From: an uncultured Alphaproteobacteria bacterium
Lineage (GTDB): Bacteria > Pseudomonadota > Alphaproteobacteria > Rhizobiales > Rhizobiaceae
Length of the DNA stretch: 64,000 nucleotides
Direction of reading: 5' to 3'
Assembly: GCA_929200315.1 (NCBI GenBank)
Contig: CAKMZB010000009.1
Location: 19,051 to 83,050 of the forward strand
In this document: positions 45,091 through 55,414 of the stretch, piece after piece
Layout: every line of letters starts with the position of its first letter
Position numbering within the stretch: the first letter of the stretch is position 1
The notes under the pieces: generated by a model
What the model was told of the DNA's origin: nothing
The model's input: the letters and a program-made list of their open reading frames with translations, nothing else
Database searches by the model: none
Made by a program: the position numbers and the translations under genes

Positions 45091-46515
45091 GTGAGTGACA
45101 AGCAAAAAGCCGTTTTCACGAGCGGCTCAACCATGCGCCATGTGGTGGTTATGACGGTCACCGGCTCCATCGGCCTGGTCGCCATCTTTTTCGTCGACAT
45201 TATCACGCTGTTCTACATTTCACTCCTTGGTGAGCAGGAACTGGCAGCAGCGATTGGCTATTCAGCAACGCTGATGTTCTTCACTGTGTCGGTCTCCATC
45301 GGCTTTGCGATTGCCGCAACAGCGCGGGTGGCCAAGGCGCTTGGTGCGGGTCAACCGGAGGAAGCGCGACGGCTCGCAAGCTCTTCAATGATCTACATCT
45401 TGACCGTCAGCGTGCTGCTAGCAGCCCTGCTCTACGCAACGCTTCCAGTCCTGCTGTCATGGCTCGGCGCGGAAGGGGAAACGCTGGCGCTCTCCATTTC
45501 CTTCATGCAGATCGTCGTACCGTCTATCCCGATGCTCGGCTTTGGCATGTGCGCGGGCGGTCTGCTGCGCGCAAAGGGAGACCCGCGCCGGGCAATGTAT
45601 GTAACACTGGCCGGCGGCGCAGCAGCCCTGGTGCTGGATCCAATCTTCATCTTCGGTTTCGGCCTGGGTATTGACGGTGCAGCCATCGCCACCGTGCTGG
45701 TACGGGTAGTGATCTTGGGGGTGAGCCTCCATGCATTGGTGCGGGTGCACAACCTTTTCGCTGCCCCCTCCATGGGAGACATCACGCAGCATCTAAAACC
45801 TTTCATCATCATCGCCGCACCCGCTGTTGCAACCCAGCTCGCGACGCCGGTTGGCAACGCCTACATCACCGCGGCGATTGCCGATTACGGCGACAGCGCT
45901 GTTGCAGGCTGGGCGATTGTCGGGCGGCTTCTGCCAGTGGCTTTTGGGACGATCTTTGCCCTTTCTGGCGCGGTTGGGCCGATCCTCAGCCAGAATTACG
46001 GCGCAGGCCTCATTCCGCGTGTGCGCCAGACCATGCGCGATGCCCTGACCTTCACGCTGATCTACTGCCTGGCGGTCTGGGCTATCCTTGCCCTCGCCGC
46101 GCCACTCATCGTCGACATTTTTGGTGCCAGCGGAGAATCCGCACTGCTGATTGAAACCTTCTGCACCATCGTCGCCGGGACGTTTCTCTTTAACGGCGCA
46201 TTGTTTGTCGCCAATGCCGCCTTCAACAATCTGGGCTTTGCCTTCTACGCAACAATCTTCAATTGGGGCCGGGCAACGCTTGGGGTCATTCCCTTCGTCT
46301 GGCTGGGCAATCGCCTTGGTGGGGCAGAGGGCATTCTCATCGGTTGGGGCCTGGGCGCTGTGGTCTTTGGTATCGCAGCAGCCATCGTCGCCTTCCGCTG
46401 CATCGACCGGCTACAGGCGCCGGACGATAACGATGAAGACCGGCACACCTACAGCGCGCCAGCCGGCAATTCGCCCTTCACCAGTGGCAAGGGCGCGGCG
46501 GCAGGTCTCAACTAG
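45091..46515 (+). CDS. MATE family multidrug/Na+ efflux protein
   Basis: A 474-residue membrane protein with about 12 hydrophobic segments in two halves. MATE features include FYISLLGEQELAAAIGYSAT in the first half, GGLLRAKGDPRRAMYVTLAG and the central PVGNAYITAAIADYGDSAVA region. The C-terminal 35 residues are hydrophilic. It exports cationic compounds using an ion gradient. The start is a GTG at 45091, 20 bp after the VOC gene, so the three plus-strand genes may form an operon. It converges with the M16 gene with a 4-bp overlap. Confidence 0.92.
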   Translation: MSDKQKAVFTSGSTMRHVVVMTVTGSIGLVAIFFVDIITLFYISLLGEQELAAAIGYSATLMFFTVSVSIGFAIAATARVAKALGAGQPEEARRLASSSMIYILTVSVLLAALLYATLPVLLSWLGAEGETLALSISFMQIVVPSIPMLGFGMCAGGLLRAKGDPRRAMYVTLAGGAAALVLDPIFIFGFGLGIDGAAIATVLVRVVILGVSLHALVRVHNLFAAPSMGDITQHLKPFIIIAAPAVATQLATPVGNAYITAAIADYGDSAVAGWAIVGRLLPVAFGTIFALSGAVGPILSQNYGAGLIPRVRQTMRDALTFTLIYCLAVWAILALAAPLIVDIFGASGESALLIETFCTIVAGTFLFNGALFVANAAFNNLGFAFYATIFNWGRATLGVIPFVWLGNRLGGAEGILIGWGLGAVVFGIAAAIVAFRCIDRLQAPDDNDEDRHTYSAPAGNSPFTSGKGAAAGLN

Positions 46516-47828
46516 TCCGTCGCGGGTTGTAACGGACGTCCCACGGTAACGATGGTCGGGTCGGCGGAATAAAGCTCCCTGGCGACGCGCTTGGCATCCT
46601 CCAGCGTCACAGCCTCGATATAGCCAGCGCGCTGGTCAATATAGTCAAGACCAAGATCACTGTCCTGAATGGCGACGAGAACGCTTGCAATCTTGCCCGA
46701 CGTGTCAAGATTGTTGATGGCATAGGAGCCCTTGATATAGGCGCGCGCCTTTTCAAGCTCCTTCTCCGTTGGGCCTTCTTGCGCCATCCGCTTGAGTTCG
46801 GCCTCAATGACCTCAATGGTAGTCTGCGCGCGATCATAGCGCGTTGCCGTGCCGCCGCCGACAATGCCGGAATGATCGCGGGTCGAAAGCGATGTGCCAA
46901 CACCATAGGCGAGGCCGCGCTTCTCCCGCACTTCCTCATAAAGACGCGAGTCAAACGATCCGCCACCGAAGATATGGTTGACCAGATAGGCGGTGAAGAA
47001 GTCAGGGTCATCGCGCTTCAGCCCAGGCAGGACGAAGGAGACAACCGTCTGGGGCACGTCGAGTTCGACATGACTGTCTTCACCGGTCTCAACTGCAATT
47101 TCCGGCACGTCGTTGAGCTGCGCCTCGGCGGGAAGACCGCCGAAGACATCATCAAGCATGGCCTTCAATTCATCTACCGAAATGGCACCAACCACGCCGA
47201 TGATGATATTATCGCGGGCCAGAATGCGGCTGTGGAGAACCCGCAGATCATCAGCGGTAATAGCCTCAATCGTCTCCAATGTGCCGCTGCGCGGACGGCC
47301 ATAGGGATGGTCGCCATAGACCAACTCGCGCACCCCATCTCCAGCAAGGGAGCGGGGGTTGGTCTCCTGTTGGCGCTGCCGATTAGAAAGCCCGGCCTTC
47401 ATTCGACCCAGCGGCTCTTCATCAAAGCGTGGGCTGTTCAGCATCTCCTTCAGCAGCGCAAAACCCGCGGCGCTGTCTTCGCGAATGGTTTTGACGGAAC
47501 CGGAAAAGTCATCCGGTCCGGCATTGAAGGAATAGGAGAGACCGGCATCGTCCAGCGCTTCCTGCAATTGCTGGCTGTCACGCCCGGCGGCTCCCTCATC
47601 CAGCATGGTGGAAAGCAGTTCCGCCGTGCCGTCCAGGCCTTCGGCATCCTGCACCGAACCACCTTTAAAGGAAAAGCTCATGGCAATGAGAGGAACGGTA
47701 TAATCCTCCACCAGAAGAGCCTTGATGCCCTTGTCCGAAGTCACTTCCTTAATTTCCACCGACTGGGCGGCGGAGACCGGAATGAGGAGCAGGAGGGCGA
47801 CGAAAAACGTTTGTGCTGCACGGACCAT
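46512..47828 (-). CDS. M16 family peptidase-like protein, non-catalytic partner
   Basis: A 438-residue protein with an N-terminal signal peptide (about 1-22), indicating export. Two M16 half-domains are present, the second with FTAYLVNHIFGGGSFDSRLY and REKRGLAYGVGT. The position of the zinc motif reads LDGTAELLSTM, without HxxEH, so this copy should lack metal and serve as the substrate-handling partner. It starts 3 bp after the catalytic M16 gene, giving the usual pair of an active and an inactive subunit, related to PqqL/YmxG and mitochondrial processing peptidase. Confidence 0.9.
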   Translation of the reverse strand: MVRAAQTFFVALLLLIPVSAAQSVEIKEVTSDKGIKALLVEDYTVPLIAMSFSFKGGSVQDAEGLDGTAELLSTMLDEGAAGRDSQQLQEALDDAGLSYSFNAGPDDFSGSVKTIREDSAAGFALLKEMLNSPRFDEEPLGRMKAGLSNRQRQQETNPRSLAGDGVRELVYGDHPYGRPRSGTLETIEAITADDLRVLHSRILARDNIIIGVVGAISVDELKAMLDDVFGGLPAEAQLNDVPEIAVETGEDSHVELDVPQTVVSFVLPGLKRDDPDFFTAYLVNHIFGGGSFDSRLYEEVREKRGLAYGVGTSLSTRDHSGIVGGGTATRYDRAQTTIEVIEAELKRMAQEGPTEKELEKARAYIKGSYAINNLDTSGKIASVLVAIQDSDLGLDYIDQRAGYIEAVTLEDAKRVARELYSADPTIVTVGRPLQPATD

Positions 47829-47831
47829 GGC

Positions 47832-49214
47832 TTAGCCCTCCTCTGCTGCGGGTTTTTGGAGCAAGCGTCCGCTGACCGATCGTTCGATCTTCAGTACCCT
47901 GTCAGCCGCTGCGCGCACATCTTGAGGCGTGACAGCGGAGATCCGGTCCGGCCATTCCTGGACGTCCTGGATCGTGCCGCCGGAGGCGAGCGTCGCGCCG
48001 TAAATGCGCGCAAGGGTGGTTTGGCTGTCTTGCGCGAAGATCGCCGAACGCTTCAACCGCTTTATGGCGCGGTCGATCTCTTCCTGCGTCACGCCATCAG
48101 CAAGGACGGTTGCGATTTCCGCCTCAATTAACGTCTCCAGCTCATCAAGGCTCGTGTCGTCGCGGGGGCTGGCGTAGAAGCCAAATTCGGTCTCATCCAT
48201 CGACCCACCGCGATAATACGCGCCGGCCGAGGTCGCCTTGCCGGACAGGACGAGGGATTTGTAGATCCGGCTGGTGGGTCCACCACCCAAAATCTCGGAC
48301 AACACTTCCAGTGCCTCCCCTTCCCGCCCTTCCACCATGGAAAGGCCCGGAGCGAGATAAACGCGCTGGAAGAGCGGTTGGCGGACGCGGGGGTCGGAAA
48401 GCTCCACCAGGCGGGCGGCGCGCGGGCGCGGCTCGTCCGGACGCGCGCGTTTACCGGGCTCGGCACGGCGCTCCACCTTGCCGTAGGTCTCTTCGGCCAG
48501 GCGCTTCACTTCGGCTGGCTCCACGTTCCCGGCCACGATGAGAATTGCATTGTTGGGTGTGTACCAGCGGTCGTAGAAATAGATTGCATCGTCCTTGGTC
48601 AGCCCTCTCATCTCGTGCTGCCAGCCAATGATCGGAACTCCATAAGGGTGGTTCTGGTAGAGCGCGGCATCCATCGCTTCACGCAGCAGAGAGCCTGGAT
48701 TGTTCTCGGTGCGTTGGTTGCGTTCTTCGTCCACCACATCCCGCTCGGCGAGGATTTTCTCCTGCTCAAGAACAAGGTTCTCCATCCGGTCTGCTTCAAG
48801 GCGCATCATTTCTTCCAGCGCTCCGGGAGGAACGCGTTGGAAGTAGCCGGTGTAATCATTGCTGGTAAAAGCGTTTTCAGAACCGCCAAGCGCTGCGATC
48901 CGCTCGGAAAAAACGCCACCGGGCACTGTCTCGGTGCCCTTAAACATTAGATGCTCCAGATAATGCGCAATGCCGGACTTGCCCGGCCGCTCATCGGCAG
49001 CGCCCGCTTTGTACCAAACCATATGCGTCACAACCGGCGCGCGGTTGTCAGGGATTATGACGACCTCCATGCCATTGTCCAAAGTGAAGGTGGTCACCTG
49101 CGGCCCCGCCGCGATGGTCTCAGCAAGTTGCCCGGTCTGCGCGAGGGCCGGTTGCAACGCCGGTGCGGCAAAGGCCATCAGGCCGAAAGGCAGCGCAAGC
49201 AAAAGTCGTTTCAT
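47832..49214 (-). CDS. M16 family zinc metallopeptidase, catalytic subunit
   Basis: A 460-residue exported protein. The ATG at 49214 gives a signal peptide MKRLLLALPFGLMAFAAPAL to about residue 25, and GGAG lies eight bases upstream. The longer frame to 49496 overlaps rsmD and is rejected. The inverted zinc motif HxxEH is in GIAHYLEHLMFKGT, with the distal Glu in the VVDEERNQR region about 75 residues later. It probably degrades peptides in the periplasm together with the inactive M16 partner encoded next. Confidence 0.93.
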   Translation of the reverse strand: MKRLLLALPFGLMAFAAPALQPALAQTGQLAETIAAGPQVTTFTLDNGMEVVIIPDNRAPVVTHMVWYKAGAADERPGKSGIAHYLEHLMFKGTETVPGGVFSERIAALGGSENAFTSNDYTGYFQRVPPGALEEMMRLEADRMENLVLEQEKILAERDVVDEERNQRTENNPGSLLREAMDAALYQNHPYGVPIIGWQHEMRGLTKDDAIYFYDRWYTPNNAILIVAGNVEPAEVKRLAEETYGKVERRAEPGKRARPDEPRPRAARLVELSDPRVRQPLFQRVYLAPGLSMVEGREGEALEVLSEILGGGPTSRIYKSLVLSGKATSAGAYYRGGSMDETEFGFYASPRDDTSLDELETLIEAEIATVLADGVTQEEIDRAIKRLKRSAIFAQDSQTTLARIYGATLASGGTIQDVQEWPDRISAVTPQDVRAAADRVLKIERSVSGRLLQKPAAEEG

Positions 49215-49305
49215 GAAGGTGCTCCGTTCAGCGCGGACGCGCTTTGCTTTGGGCGTTGTTGCGTCATTTGGTGACGCGATGAAGGCAGGCAAGCTTACAG
49301 ATCGG

Positions 49306-49854
49306 TCACGTTGACTTGAGCAGTACGAAAAATCCGATGACCGTTTCACCAAAAGCACGCTCATCGTGTTTTTCAAAACCGTCAATTTGGTTCGGTGCAT
49401 TGCCCTTGGCCTCTTCCAGAACCAACAATGCGCCGGGTGCAAGCCAGCCCTTGTCAAGCAAAGCCAACGTTGCCTTCTCACCAAGACCTTTTCCATAAGG
49501 CGGATCGAGGAAGATCAGGTCGTAGAGTGCTCCCTTTGGCGCGCCGGGGCGGGTGGCATCACAGCGCTGGACGTCGGCTTCCAGACCGAAGGCAGCAAGG
49601 TTGCGGCTGATGAGTGCAAGAGATGCCGGGGTGTTGTCGAGAAAGGTAGCGGAAGCCGCACCACGCGACAGGGCCTCAATCCCCAGCGCCCCGGTGCCAG
49701 CAAAGGCATCAAGCACCCTCGCGCCATCCAAAACGCCGCGACTGGCCAGAATATTGAACAGGCTTTCACGCACCCGATCCGCTGTCGGACGAATGGCGTC
49801 GCCTTCGGGCACCTCAAACCGCCGCCCACGCAGGCTACCTCCTACGATCCGCAC
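49306..49854 (-). CDS. rsmD: 16S rRNA (guanine(966)-N(2))-methyltransferase RsmD
   Basis: A 182-residue protein when started at the GTG at 49854, which follows GGAAGG and yields the family start MRIVGGSLRGRRF. A frame to 49926 would overlap rluB by 92 bp. The SAM-binding motif is VLDAFAGTGALGIEALSRGA and the catalytic motif LIFLDPPYGKGL (NPPY type). It methylates G966 of 16S rRNA in the assembling 30S subunit. It overlaps the rluB stop by 20 bp. Confidence 0.94.
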   Translation of the reverse strand: MRIVGGSLRGRRFEVPEGDAIRPTADRVRESLFNILASRGVLDGARVLDAFAGTGALGIEALSRGAASATFLDNTPASLALISRNLAAFGLEADVQRCDATRPGAPKGALYDLIFLDPPYGKGLGEKATLALLDKGWLAPGALLVLEEAKGNAPNQIDGFEKHDERAFGETVIGFFVLLKST

Positions 49855-50836
49855 GTGGGCCCTTCCGGTTTGGTTTAGAGCGGTTTGGTTTTCCGGCCTT
49901 GCGACTACCCTTCCCTCTTGCGTCATCTACCGCGTCATCCAACCGTCCGCGCTTTGTATCGAGACGCTTCAGCGGATCGATCTTGCGTGGCGGCTTCTTG
50001 GCTTTCTGCTGGTCTATTTTTGGCGCATTGGCGGCCAATGGCGCATCGAAATTCGCACCGGATTTTTCCACCAGTTTGCTGCCGAGTTGATCCCGCAGGG
50101 TGCGGCTGCGCACCTCCACCACCGCGCCCTCCGCCAAATCGCCGAGCTGGAACGGGCCATAAGAAATGCGGATCAGACGGTTTACGTCGAGGTCGAGGGC
50201 GGCGAGCACCTTCTTGACTTCACGGTTCTTCCCCTCCCGCATGGCGAAGGTGAGCCAGACATTGCTGCCTTGCTCGCGCTCAAGCTGCGCCTCGATAGAC
50301 CCGTAGAGCACACCGTCCACCGCGATGCCGTCGGCGAGTGCGTCGAGTTGCTCCTGCGTGACCTTGCCATGGGCCCGCACGCGGTAGCGGCGCAGCCAGC
50401 CGGTGGAAGGCAGCTCCAACGCGCGAGCAAGGCCACCATCATTGGTGAGCAGCAACAGGCCTTCTGTGGTAATGTCGAGGCGCCCGACGGTGAGCACGCG
50501 AGGCAAGTCGTTCGGCAACGTTTCAAAAACCGTACGCCGCCCTTCCGGATCCTTCGCGGTGGTGACGGTGCCGGAGCGTTTGTTGTGGAGCCACAACCGC
50601 GTGCGCTCGATCATAGGCAGCGGCTTGCCATCAACGATGATCTCATCGGAACCCGTGACGGTGAAGGCGGGGCTCGTCAGTTTCTCGCCATTGACCTCCA
50701 CGCGTCCCGCCTCGATCCAGCGCTCAGCATCGCGGCGCGAGCAGAGGCCCGCGCGTGCCATGCGTTTGGCGATCCGTTCGGAGGGGCCTTCCGGTGCACT
50801 TTCGGGGGCCGAGTCGGGATTTGCGGATTTGCTCAT
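49835..50836 (-). CDS. rluB: Pseudouridine synthase RluB-type (23S rRNA/tRNA)
   Basis: A 333-residue protein. The N-terminal S4 RNA-binding domain (about 20-65; ERIAKRMARAGLCSRRDAER) precedes the RsuA/RluB catalytic domain with the nucleophilic Asp in VGRLDITTEGLLLLTND. FAMREGKNREVKKVLAAL completes the active site. The last 80 residues are a Lys/Arg/Pro-rich basic tail typical of alphaproteobacterial RluB. It is divergent from tadA across about 45 bp. Confidence 0.93.
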   Translation of the reverse strand: MSKSANPDSAPESAPEGPSERIAKRMARAGLCSRRDAERWIEAGRVEVNGEKLTSPAFTVTGSDEIIVDGKPLPMIERTRLWLHNKRSGTVTTAKDPEGRRTVFETLPNDLPRVLTVGRLDITTEGLLLLTNDGGLARALELPSTGWLRRYRVRAHGKVTQEQLDALADGIAVDGVLYGSIEAQLEREQGSNVWLTFAMREGKNREVKKVLAALDLDVNRLIRISYGPFQLGDLAEGAVVEVRSRTLRDQLGSKLVEKSGANFDAPLAANAPKIDQQKAKKPPRKIDPLKRLDTKRGRLDDAVDDARGKGSRKAGKPNRSKPNRKGPRADRRR

Positions 50837-50881
50837 GCCCAGCCCCTAGCGCAATCGAAGCGCAGTTGCGACAAGCGGAGT

Positions 50882-51337
50882 ATGGAGAAACGCAACACGT
50901 CCATGATGAACATTGCCCTTAACGAGGCTCGCGCCGCCGCCGCCCGTGGCGAGGTGCCCGTGGGCGCCGTCGTGTCGCGGGATGGCGAGATAATCGCCCA
51001 GGCCGGCAACCGCATGCGCGAGGGGCATGACCCAACGGGGCACGCCGAGATCGCCGCCATCCGCATGGCCTGCCAGGCCCTGGGAGCAGAGAGACTGGTG
51101 GGGTGCGATCTGCATGTGACGTTAGAGCCCTGTACCATGTGCGCAGCGGCAATCAGCCTGGCACGGATTGAGCGGCTGTATTTCGGTGCGGACGATGAAA
51201 AGGGCGGCGCGGTGACGAACGGTGTGCGTTTTTTCAACCAGCCCACATGCTTCCACGCGCCGCAGATCTATGACGGGATCGGCGCACAGGAATCAACAGC
51301 ATTGCTGCGGACGTTTTTTGCTCAAAGACGCGGTTAA
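50882..51337 (+). CDS. tadA: tRNA-specific adenosine deaminase TadA
   Basis: A 151-residue zinc deaminase. The catalytic HAE is in PTGHAEIAAIRMA and the zinc cysteines in TLEPCTMCAAAI. It converts A34 to inosine in tRNA-Arg(ACG). The ATG at 50882 was chosen; the much longer open frame upstream runs antisense through rluB and rsmD. It converges with the lipoprotein gene after 6 bp. Confidence 0.95.
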   Translation: MEKRNTSMMNIALNEARAAAARGEVPVGAVVSRDGEIIAQAGNRMREGHDPTGHAEIAAIRMACQALGAERLVGCDLHVTLEPCTMCAAAISLARIERLYFGADDEKGGAVTNGVRFFNQPTCFHAPQIYDGIGAQESTALLRTFFAQRRG

Positions 51338-51343
51338 ACCACC

Positions 51344-52033
51344 TTAGTTGTCAAATGGGTCGCGGCTGTCTCTGTGGCTATCGTCAACCTTGATCCGGGG
51401 GCGAGGCTCTTTTTCACCGGGATTGCCAATTTCTGCTGTTTCAGCGGGTGTGCGGTATTCCACTGGCGGATCTGTCAAATATTTGCGCGGAGCCGTGCCG
51501 GTGGCGCTGCTGAGCCGCTTTTGACGTTCAAGAAAGGCAGCACGCTGCTTTTCTGAAAGGCCAGGATCTTCAATATTTGTATGATTGACGGCGATCGAAT
51601 TGGTCCGTTCTCGGTCACGCACGATCTTGGGCGCGTTGGGATCATCGGGAGCCAGGAAAGTACGGTCATCGGCACCATCACCGGTTGCCGCACCGCTTGC
51701 CGCAGCCAGCGGGTCATACCCGTTCTCGCGCAGCCGCGCGCGCCGCACCTCATCATCCACCGGGAAAGAACCATCATCAGTGACGGAAGCCGTTTCCACG
51801 GGAGCCGGCAGGTAGCCATCGTTGGGCGCTTGAACCAGCTTAGGTCGCGCTGTGTAGTTGATGCGCTCTTTCTTTTCCTTGCCTTTTCCAAGGGTAAGGA
51901 TGCCACCAACGTCTTTGAGAAGCTGAACTTCCTGCGAAGTACCAGTGCCGTAGGTTGAGCCACCGCTGCAGGCGGCAAGACCCAGTGTGGTGGCCATTGC
52001 GGCGGCAAAAGACGTGATGCGTGCGATCGACAT
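51344..52033 (-). CDS. Conserved lipoprotein of unknown function
   Basis: A 229-residue protein. From the ATG at 52033 (GAGGA nine bases upstream) a short signal peptide ends in the lipobox LAAC, so the mature protein is lipid-anchored. The rest is low in hydrophobic residues, rich in charged and Pro/Asp residues, and probably extended. I recognise GTSQEVQLLKDVGGILTLGK as a segment seen in other Rhizobiales lipoproteins near ileS, but assign no family. Upstream extensions to 52486 run into the 190-bp gap and the ileS end. Confidence 0.75.
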   Translation of the reverse strand: MSIARITSFAAAMATTLGLAACSGGSTYGTGTSQEVQLLKDVGGILTLGKGKEKKERINYTARPKLVQAPNDGYLPAPVETASVTDDGSFPVDDEVRRARLRENGYDPLAAASGAATGDGADDRTFLAPDDPNAPKIVRDRERTNSIAVNHTNIEDPGLSEKQRAAFLERQKRLSSATGTAPRKYLTDPPVEYRTPAETAEIGNPGEKEPRPRIKVDDSHRDSRDPFDN

Positions 52034-52223
52034 GATCGAATTCCTCAAACTGCCGCTCAAGCGCGGCAAAACCCCAACTTCCACAGCATTATCATGCCTA
52101 TGGAAATATTGTGTAACTCTTTCAGCCACACAAATGTGGCCAATCTCTGCCCAATTAAAAAGGCATTGAGACCACAGCTTAGCACAATTGAATGCGTTTG
52201 GCTGTGGCTGGAAGGCAACATTG

Positions 52224-55200
52224 TTAAGCTGCGTCCAACTCTCGCAAGGCTGCTGCATCGCGCAGCGAGACGTCGGGATAGTCGGAATCGTCCCCAACCT
52301 CCGGCAAAACTCGCCACGATCTGGCACAGCGCTTGCCCTCAGCCATAGCGATATGGACAGCAACACCAGACACTTCAGCAAGGCGGAAATCGCCCACCTC
52401 GCCAGCATCCTCGGCAATGTCGATCTGGCTGGTGATGCAGATATCGGCCATGTCGAGGCCGTCCAACGCGGCAAGCAGCTCTCCATCGGAAATCTGCACG
52501 CGCGGGGCGGCTTCCAGTGAAGAACCGATCAGCTTGTCTTTACGGGCAATTTCCAGAGCGCCTAGCACCACACGGCGCACCTTGCGTACCTTGGCCCATT
52601 TCGCCGCCAGCGCGTCATCACGCCACGCAGCATCGACCTTCGCAAATTGCTGCAAATGCACGCTATCGCCAGCATGCCGTTCTGCCCAGGCCTCCTCCAT
52701 CGTGAAAACCAGCATCGGCGCCATCCAGGTCACCAGACAATCAAAGAGGTGCGAAACCACTCGCAACGCGGCCTTGCGGCGGATGGAAGACGGCGCATCG
52801 CAATAAAGCGCGTCCTTGCGCACATCGAAATAGAAGGCAGAGAGCTCGCCGTTCATGAAATTCAAAAGCGTGCCCATGACACCTTTGTAGTCAAAGGCAT
52901 CATAGCCAGCCCGCACCTCGCCATCGAGTTCGGCCAGACGATGCAGCATAAGGCGTTCAATTTCCGGCATATCGGCAAGCGCAACCGTCTCGCCTTTATC
53001 ATGGGCGAGCGTACCGAGCATCCAGCGCAATGTGTTGCGGATCTTGCGGTAGGAATCGACCGCCGTCTGGATGATTTCCTTCCCGATACGGCTGTCGTCC
53101 TGATAATCCACCGAGCAGGTCCACAAGCGGATGATATCGGCGCCGAACTGCTTGATGAGATCCTGCGGGAAGACTTGATTGTTCAGCGATTTCGACATCT
53201 TGCGACCATCTTCGGCCATGACGAAGCCATGGGTGAGAACCGCATCGTAAGGCGCGCGGCCTCTTGTGCCACAGCCTTCAAGCAGCGAGGAATGGAACCA
53301 GCCGCGATGCTGGTCGGAACCTTCCAGATAGAGGTCGGCAGGCCATTTCAGGTCTTCGCGCTGCTCCAGGCAAAAGGCGTGAGTGGAACCAGAATCGAAC
53401 CACACATCGAGGATGTCGGTGACCTGCTCCCACTCGCCGGAATCGTTCACGAGACCGTCAAGATAGCGCTCCTTGGCACCGTCAGCGTACCAGGCGTCCG
53501 CCCCCTCTTCGACAAAAGAAGCGCGGATGCGTGCGGCAAGGTCTTCCGAGCCCGCAAATTCCGGCCCCGGCGCGATTTCACCGGTTTCTGAATTGCGAAA
53601 CACCGTGATCGGCACGCCCCAAGCGCGTTGGCGGGAGAGGACCCAGTCCGGCCGGCTCTCGATCATACCGCGCAGGCGCTTCTGGCCTCGCGCGGGGACG
53701 AAGCGCGTCTCGTCGATGGCTTTAAGAGCTGTTGCGCGCAAGGTGCCCTCTGCGGTCATGCCGTCCTTATCCATATGAACAAACCATTGCGGCGTGTTGC
53801 GGAAGATAATCGGCTTCTTGGAGCGCCAGGAATGGGGGTATTCGTGCTTCAAACGCCCACGAGCAAACAGGTTGTTGGCCCCGATCAGCGCGGTGATGAC
53901 GCGCTGGTTGGCGTCGCCCTTCTTGCCCTTGTCGTCGATGACACGAGCGGCCCCGCCTTCCGCATCCGGCCCAAAGCCCGGTGCGTCCTCGGTGTAGTAG
54001 CCAGCGTCGTCTACGGTGAAGGGGATAGCGGCGTCGATGCCCTGCTTTTCGAGCTGAGCGCGCGATGCGTTCCAAACCTCAAAGTCATCCGCACCGTGGC
54101 CGGGTGCCGTGTGGACAAAACCTGTACCGGCATCGTCGGTAACGTGGTCGCCAGAAAGCAGCGGCACGGCGAAGTCATAGCCGCCTGCATGACCTTTGAG
54201 GGGGTGGTCGAGGATCATACCGTCCAGAACACCCCAAGGCACACCTTGAATGCGCTTAAACTGTAGCTTCGCCTTTGCCGCACATTCTTCCGCGAGCTGC
54301 TCTGCGAAAATAAATAATTCCCCGAACTGTGGGCCAAAATCATTCTCTGCGGATTTCACCTCATAAAGCGCATAGTCGATGTCTTGGGAGAAGCTAACGG
54401 CTCTGTTTGCTGGGATTGTCCACGGTGTGGTCGTCCAGATAACAACCTTAGCCTGCTTGATCTTACCAAGATCATACTCGCCCAATGGGACAGCAATGGT
54501 CCCTTCGGAATGATATGGCTTTTCGCTGCTTCCTGAACCAGTAAGGTTTTCACCCTCAATGGCGACCTCTGCAATCGGAAACGCCACCCAAACCGTGTCG
54601 CTCTCGTGGATCGCATATTCAACCTCGGCTTCAGCCAACGCAGTTCGCTCCACGACGCTCCACATGATCGGTTTGGAGCCGCGATAAAGCTGGCCGGAGC
54701 GGGCAAACTTCATCAGCTCATCAGCGATGATAGCTTCGCTTTCGTAGTTCATCGTCAAATACGGGTTCTTGAAATCCCCCACCACGCCGAGGCGCTGGAA
54801 TTCCTGCGCTTGCACACCCACCCAATGAGCGGCGAAGTCGCGGCATTCCTTGCGGAATTCGACGCGAGGCACGTCGTCCTTGTTCTTGCCTTTGGAGCGA
54901 TACTGCTCCTCGATTTTCCACTCGATGGGCAGACCGTGGCAATCCCAGCCTGGGACATAATTGCTGTCGTAACCGCGCATCTGGAAAGAGCGCGTGACGA
55001 TGTCTTTGAGCACCTTGTTGAGCGCTGTACCCATGTGGATGTTGCCGTTGGCGTAAGGCGGGCCGTCATGGAGCACGTATTTGGGGCGTCCGGCTGCGTC
55101 TTTGCGCAAACGGCGGTACATATCCTGCTCCTGCCAGCGGGCGATAATTTCTGGCTCCTTCTTGGGAAGCCCCGCGCGCATGGGAAACTCGGTCTTTGGC

Positions 55201-55268
55201 AGGTTCAGCGTGCTGGAATAGTCGCGGCCGCCGTCGGCTGCGGTCTCGCTTTTGGTCGTATCGGTCAT
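52224..55268 (-). CDS. ileS: Isoleucyl-tRNA synthetase
   Basis: A 1014-residue class I synthetase charging tRNA-Ile. HIGH-type motif [11 protein letters not shown], the Ile-pocket region [11 protein letters not shown], the editing (CP1) domain about 200-400 and KMSKS in [12 protein letters not shown] are all present. The C-terminal end reads [20 protein letters not shown] without the later CxxC, so the zinc ribbon of many bacterial IleRS is degenerate. No lspA follows, unlike in many bacteria. The ATG at 55268 is clear. No T-box is seen upstream. Confidence 0.97.
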   Translation of the reverse strand: MTDTTKSETAADGGRDYSSTLNLPKTEFPMRAGLPKKEPEIIARWQEQDMYRRLRKDAAGRPKYVLHDGPPYANGNIHMGTALNKVLKDIVTRSFQMRGYDSNYVPGWDCHGLPIEWKIEEQYRSKGKNKDDVPRVEFRKECRDFAAHWVGVQAQEFQRLGVVGDFKNPYLTMNYESEAIIADELMKFARSGQLYRGSKPIMWSVVERTALAEAEVEYAIHESDTVWVAFPIAEVAIEGENLTGSGSSEKPYHSEGTIAVPLGEYDLGKIKQAKVVIWTTTPWTIPANRAVSFSQDIDYALYEVKSAENDFGPQFGELFIFAEQLAEECAAKAKLQFKRIQGVPWGVLDGMILDHPLKGHAGGYDFAVPLLSGDHVTDDAGTGFVHTAPGHGADDFEVWNASRAQLEKQGIDAAIPFTVDDAGYYTEDAPGFGPDAEGGAARVIDDKGKKGDANQRVITALIGANNLFARGRLKHEYPHSWRSKKPIIFRNTPQWFVHMDKDGMTAEGTLRATALKAIDETRFVPARGQKRLRGMIESRPDWVLSRQRAWGVPITVFRNSETGEIAPGPEFAGSEDLAARIRASFVEEGADAWYADGAKERYLDGLVNDSGEWEQVTDILDVWFDSGSTHAFCLEQREDLKWPADLYLEGSDQHRGWFHSSLLEGCGTRGRAPYDAVLTHGFVMAEDGRKMSKSLNNQVFPQDLIKQFGADIIRLWTCSVDYQDDSRIGKEIIQTAVDSYRKIRNTLRWMLGTLAHDKGETVALADMPEIERLMLHRLAELDGEVRAGYDAFDYKGVMGTLLNFMNGELSAFYFDVRKDALYCDAPSSIRRKAALRVVSHLFDCLVTWMAPMLVFTMEEAWAERHAGDSVHLQQFAKVDAAWRDDALAAKWAKVRKVRRVVLGALEIARKDKLIGSSLEAAPRVQISDGELLAALDGLDMADICITSQIDIAEDAGEVGDFRLAEVSGVAVHIAMAEGKRCARSWRVLPEVGDDSDYPDVSLRDAAALRELDAA

Positions 55269-55414
55269 GGAGGGTCTCGAAAAATCGAACTGGGAAAATG
55301 AAAAAGGCGCGATCGTTCCCGGCCGCAGGCAGTGTCAGCCCGCGTCCGGGCCGCTAATTCGCGATATGTTCACAGTCCCAAACATGGGCGCGGTGTAGCG
55401 AAAAGCGCGGGCGC

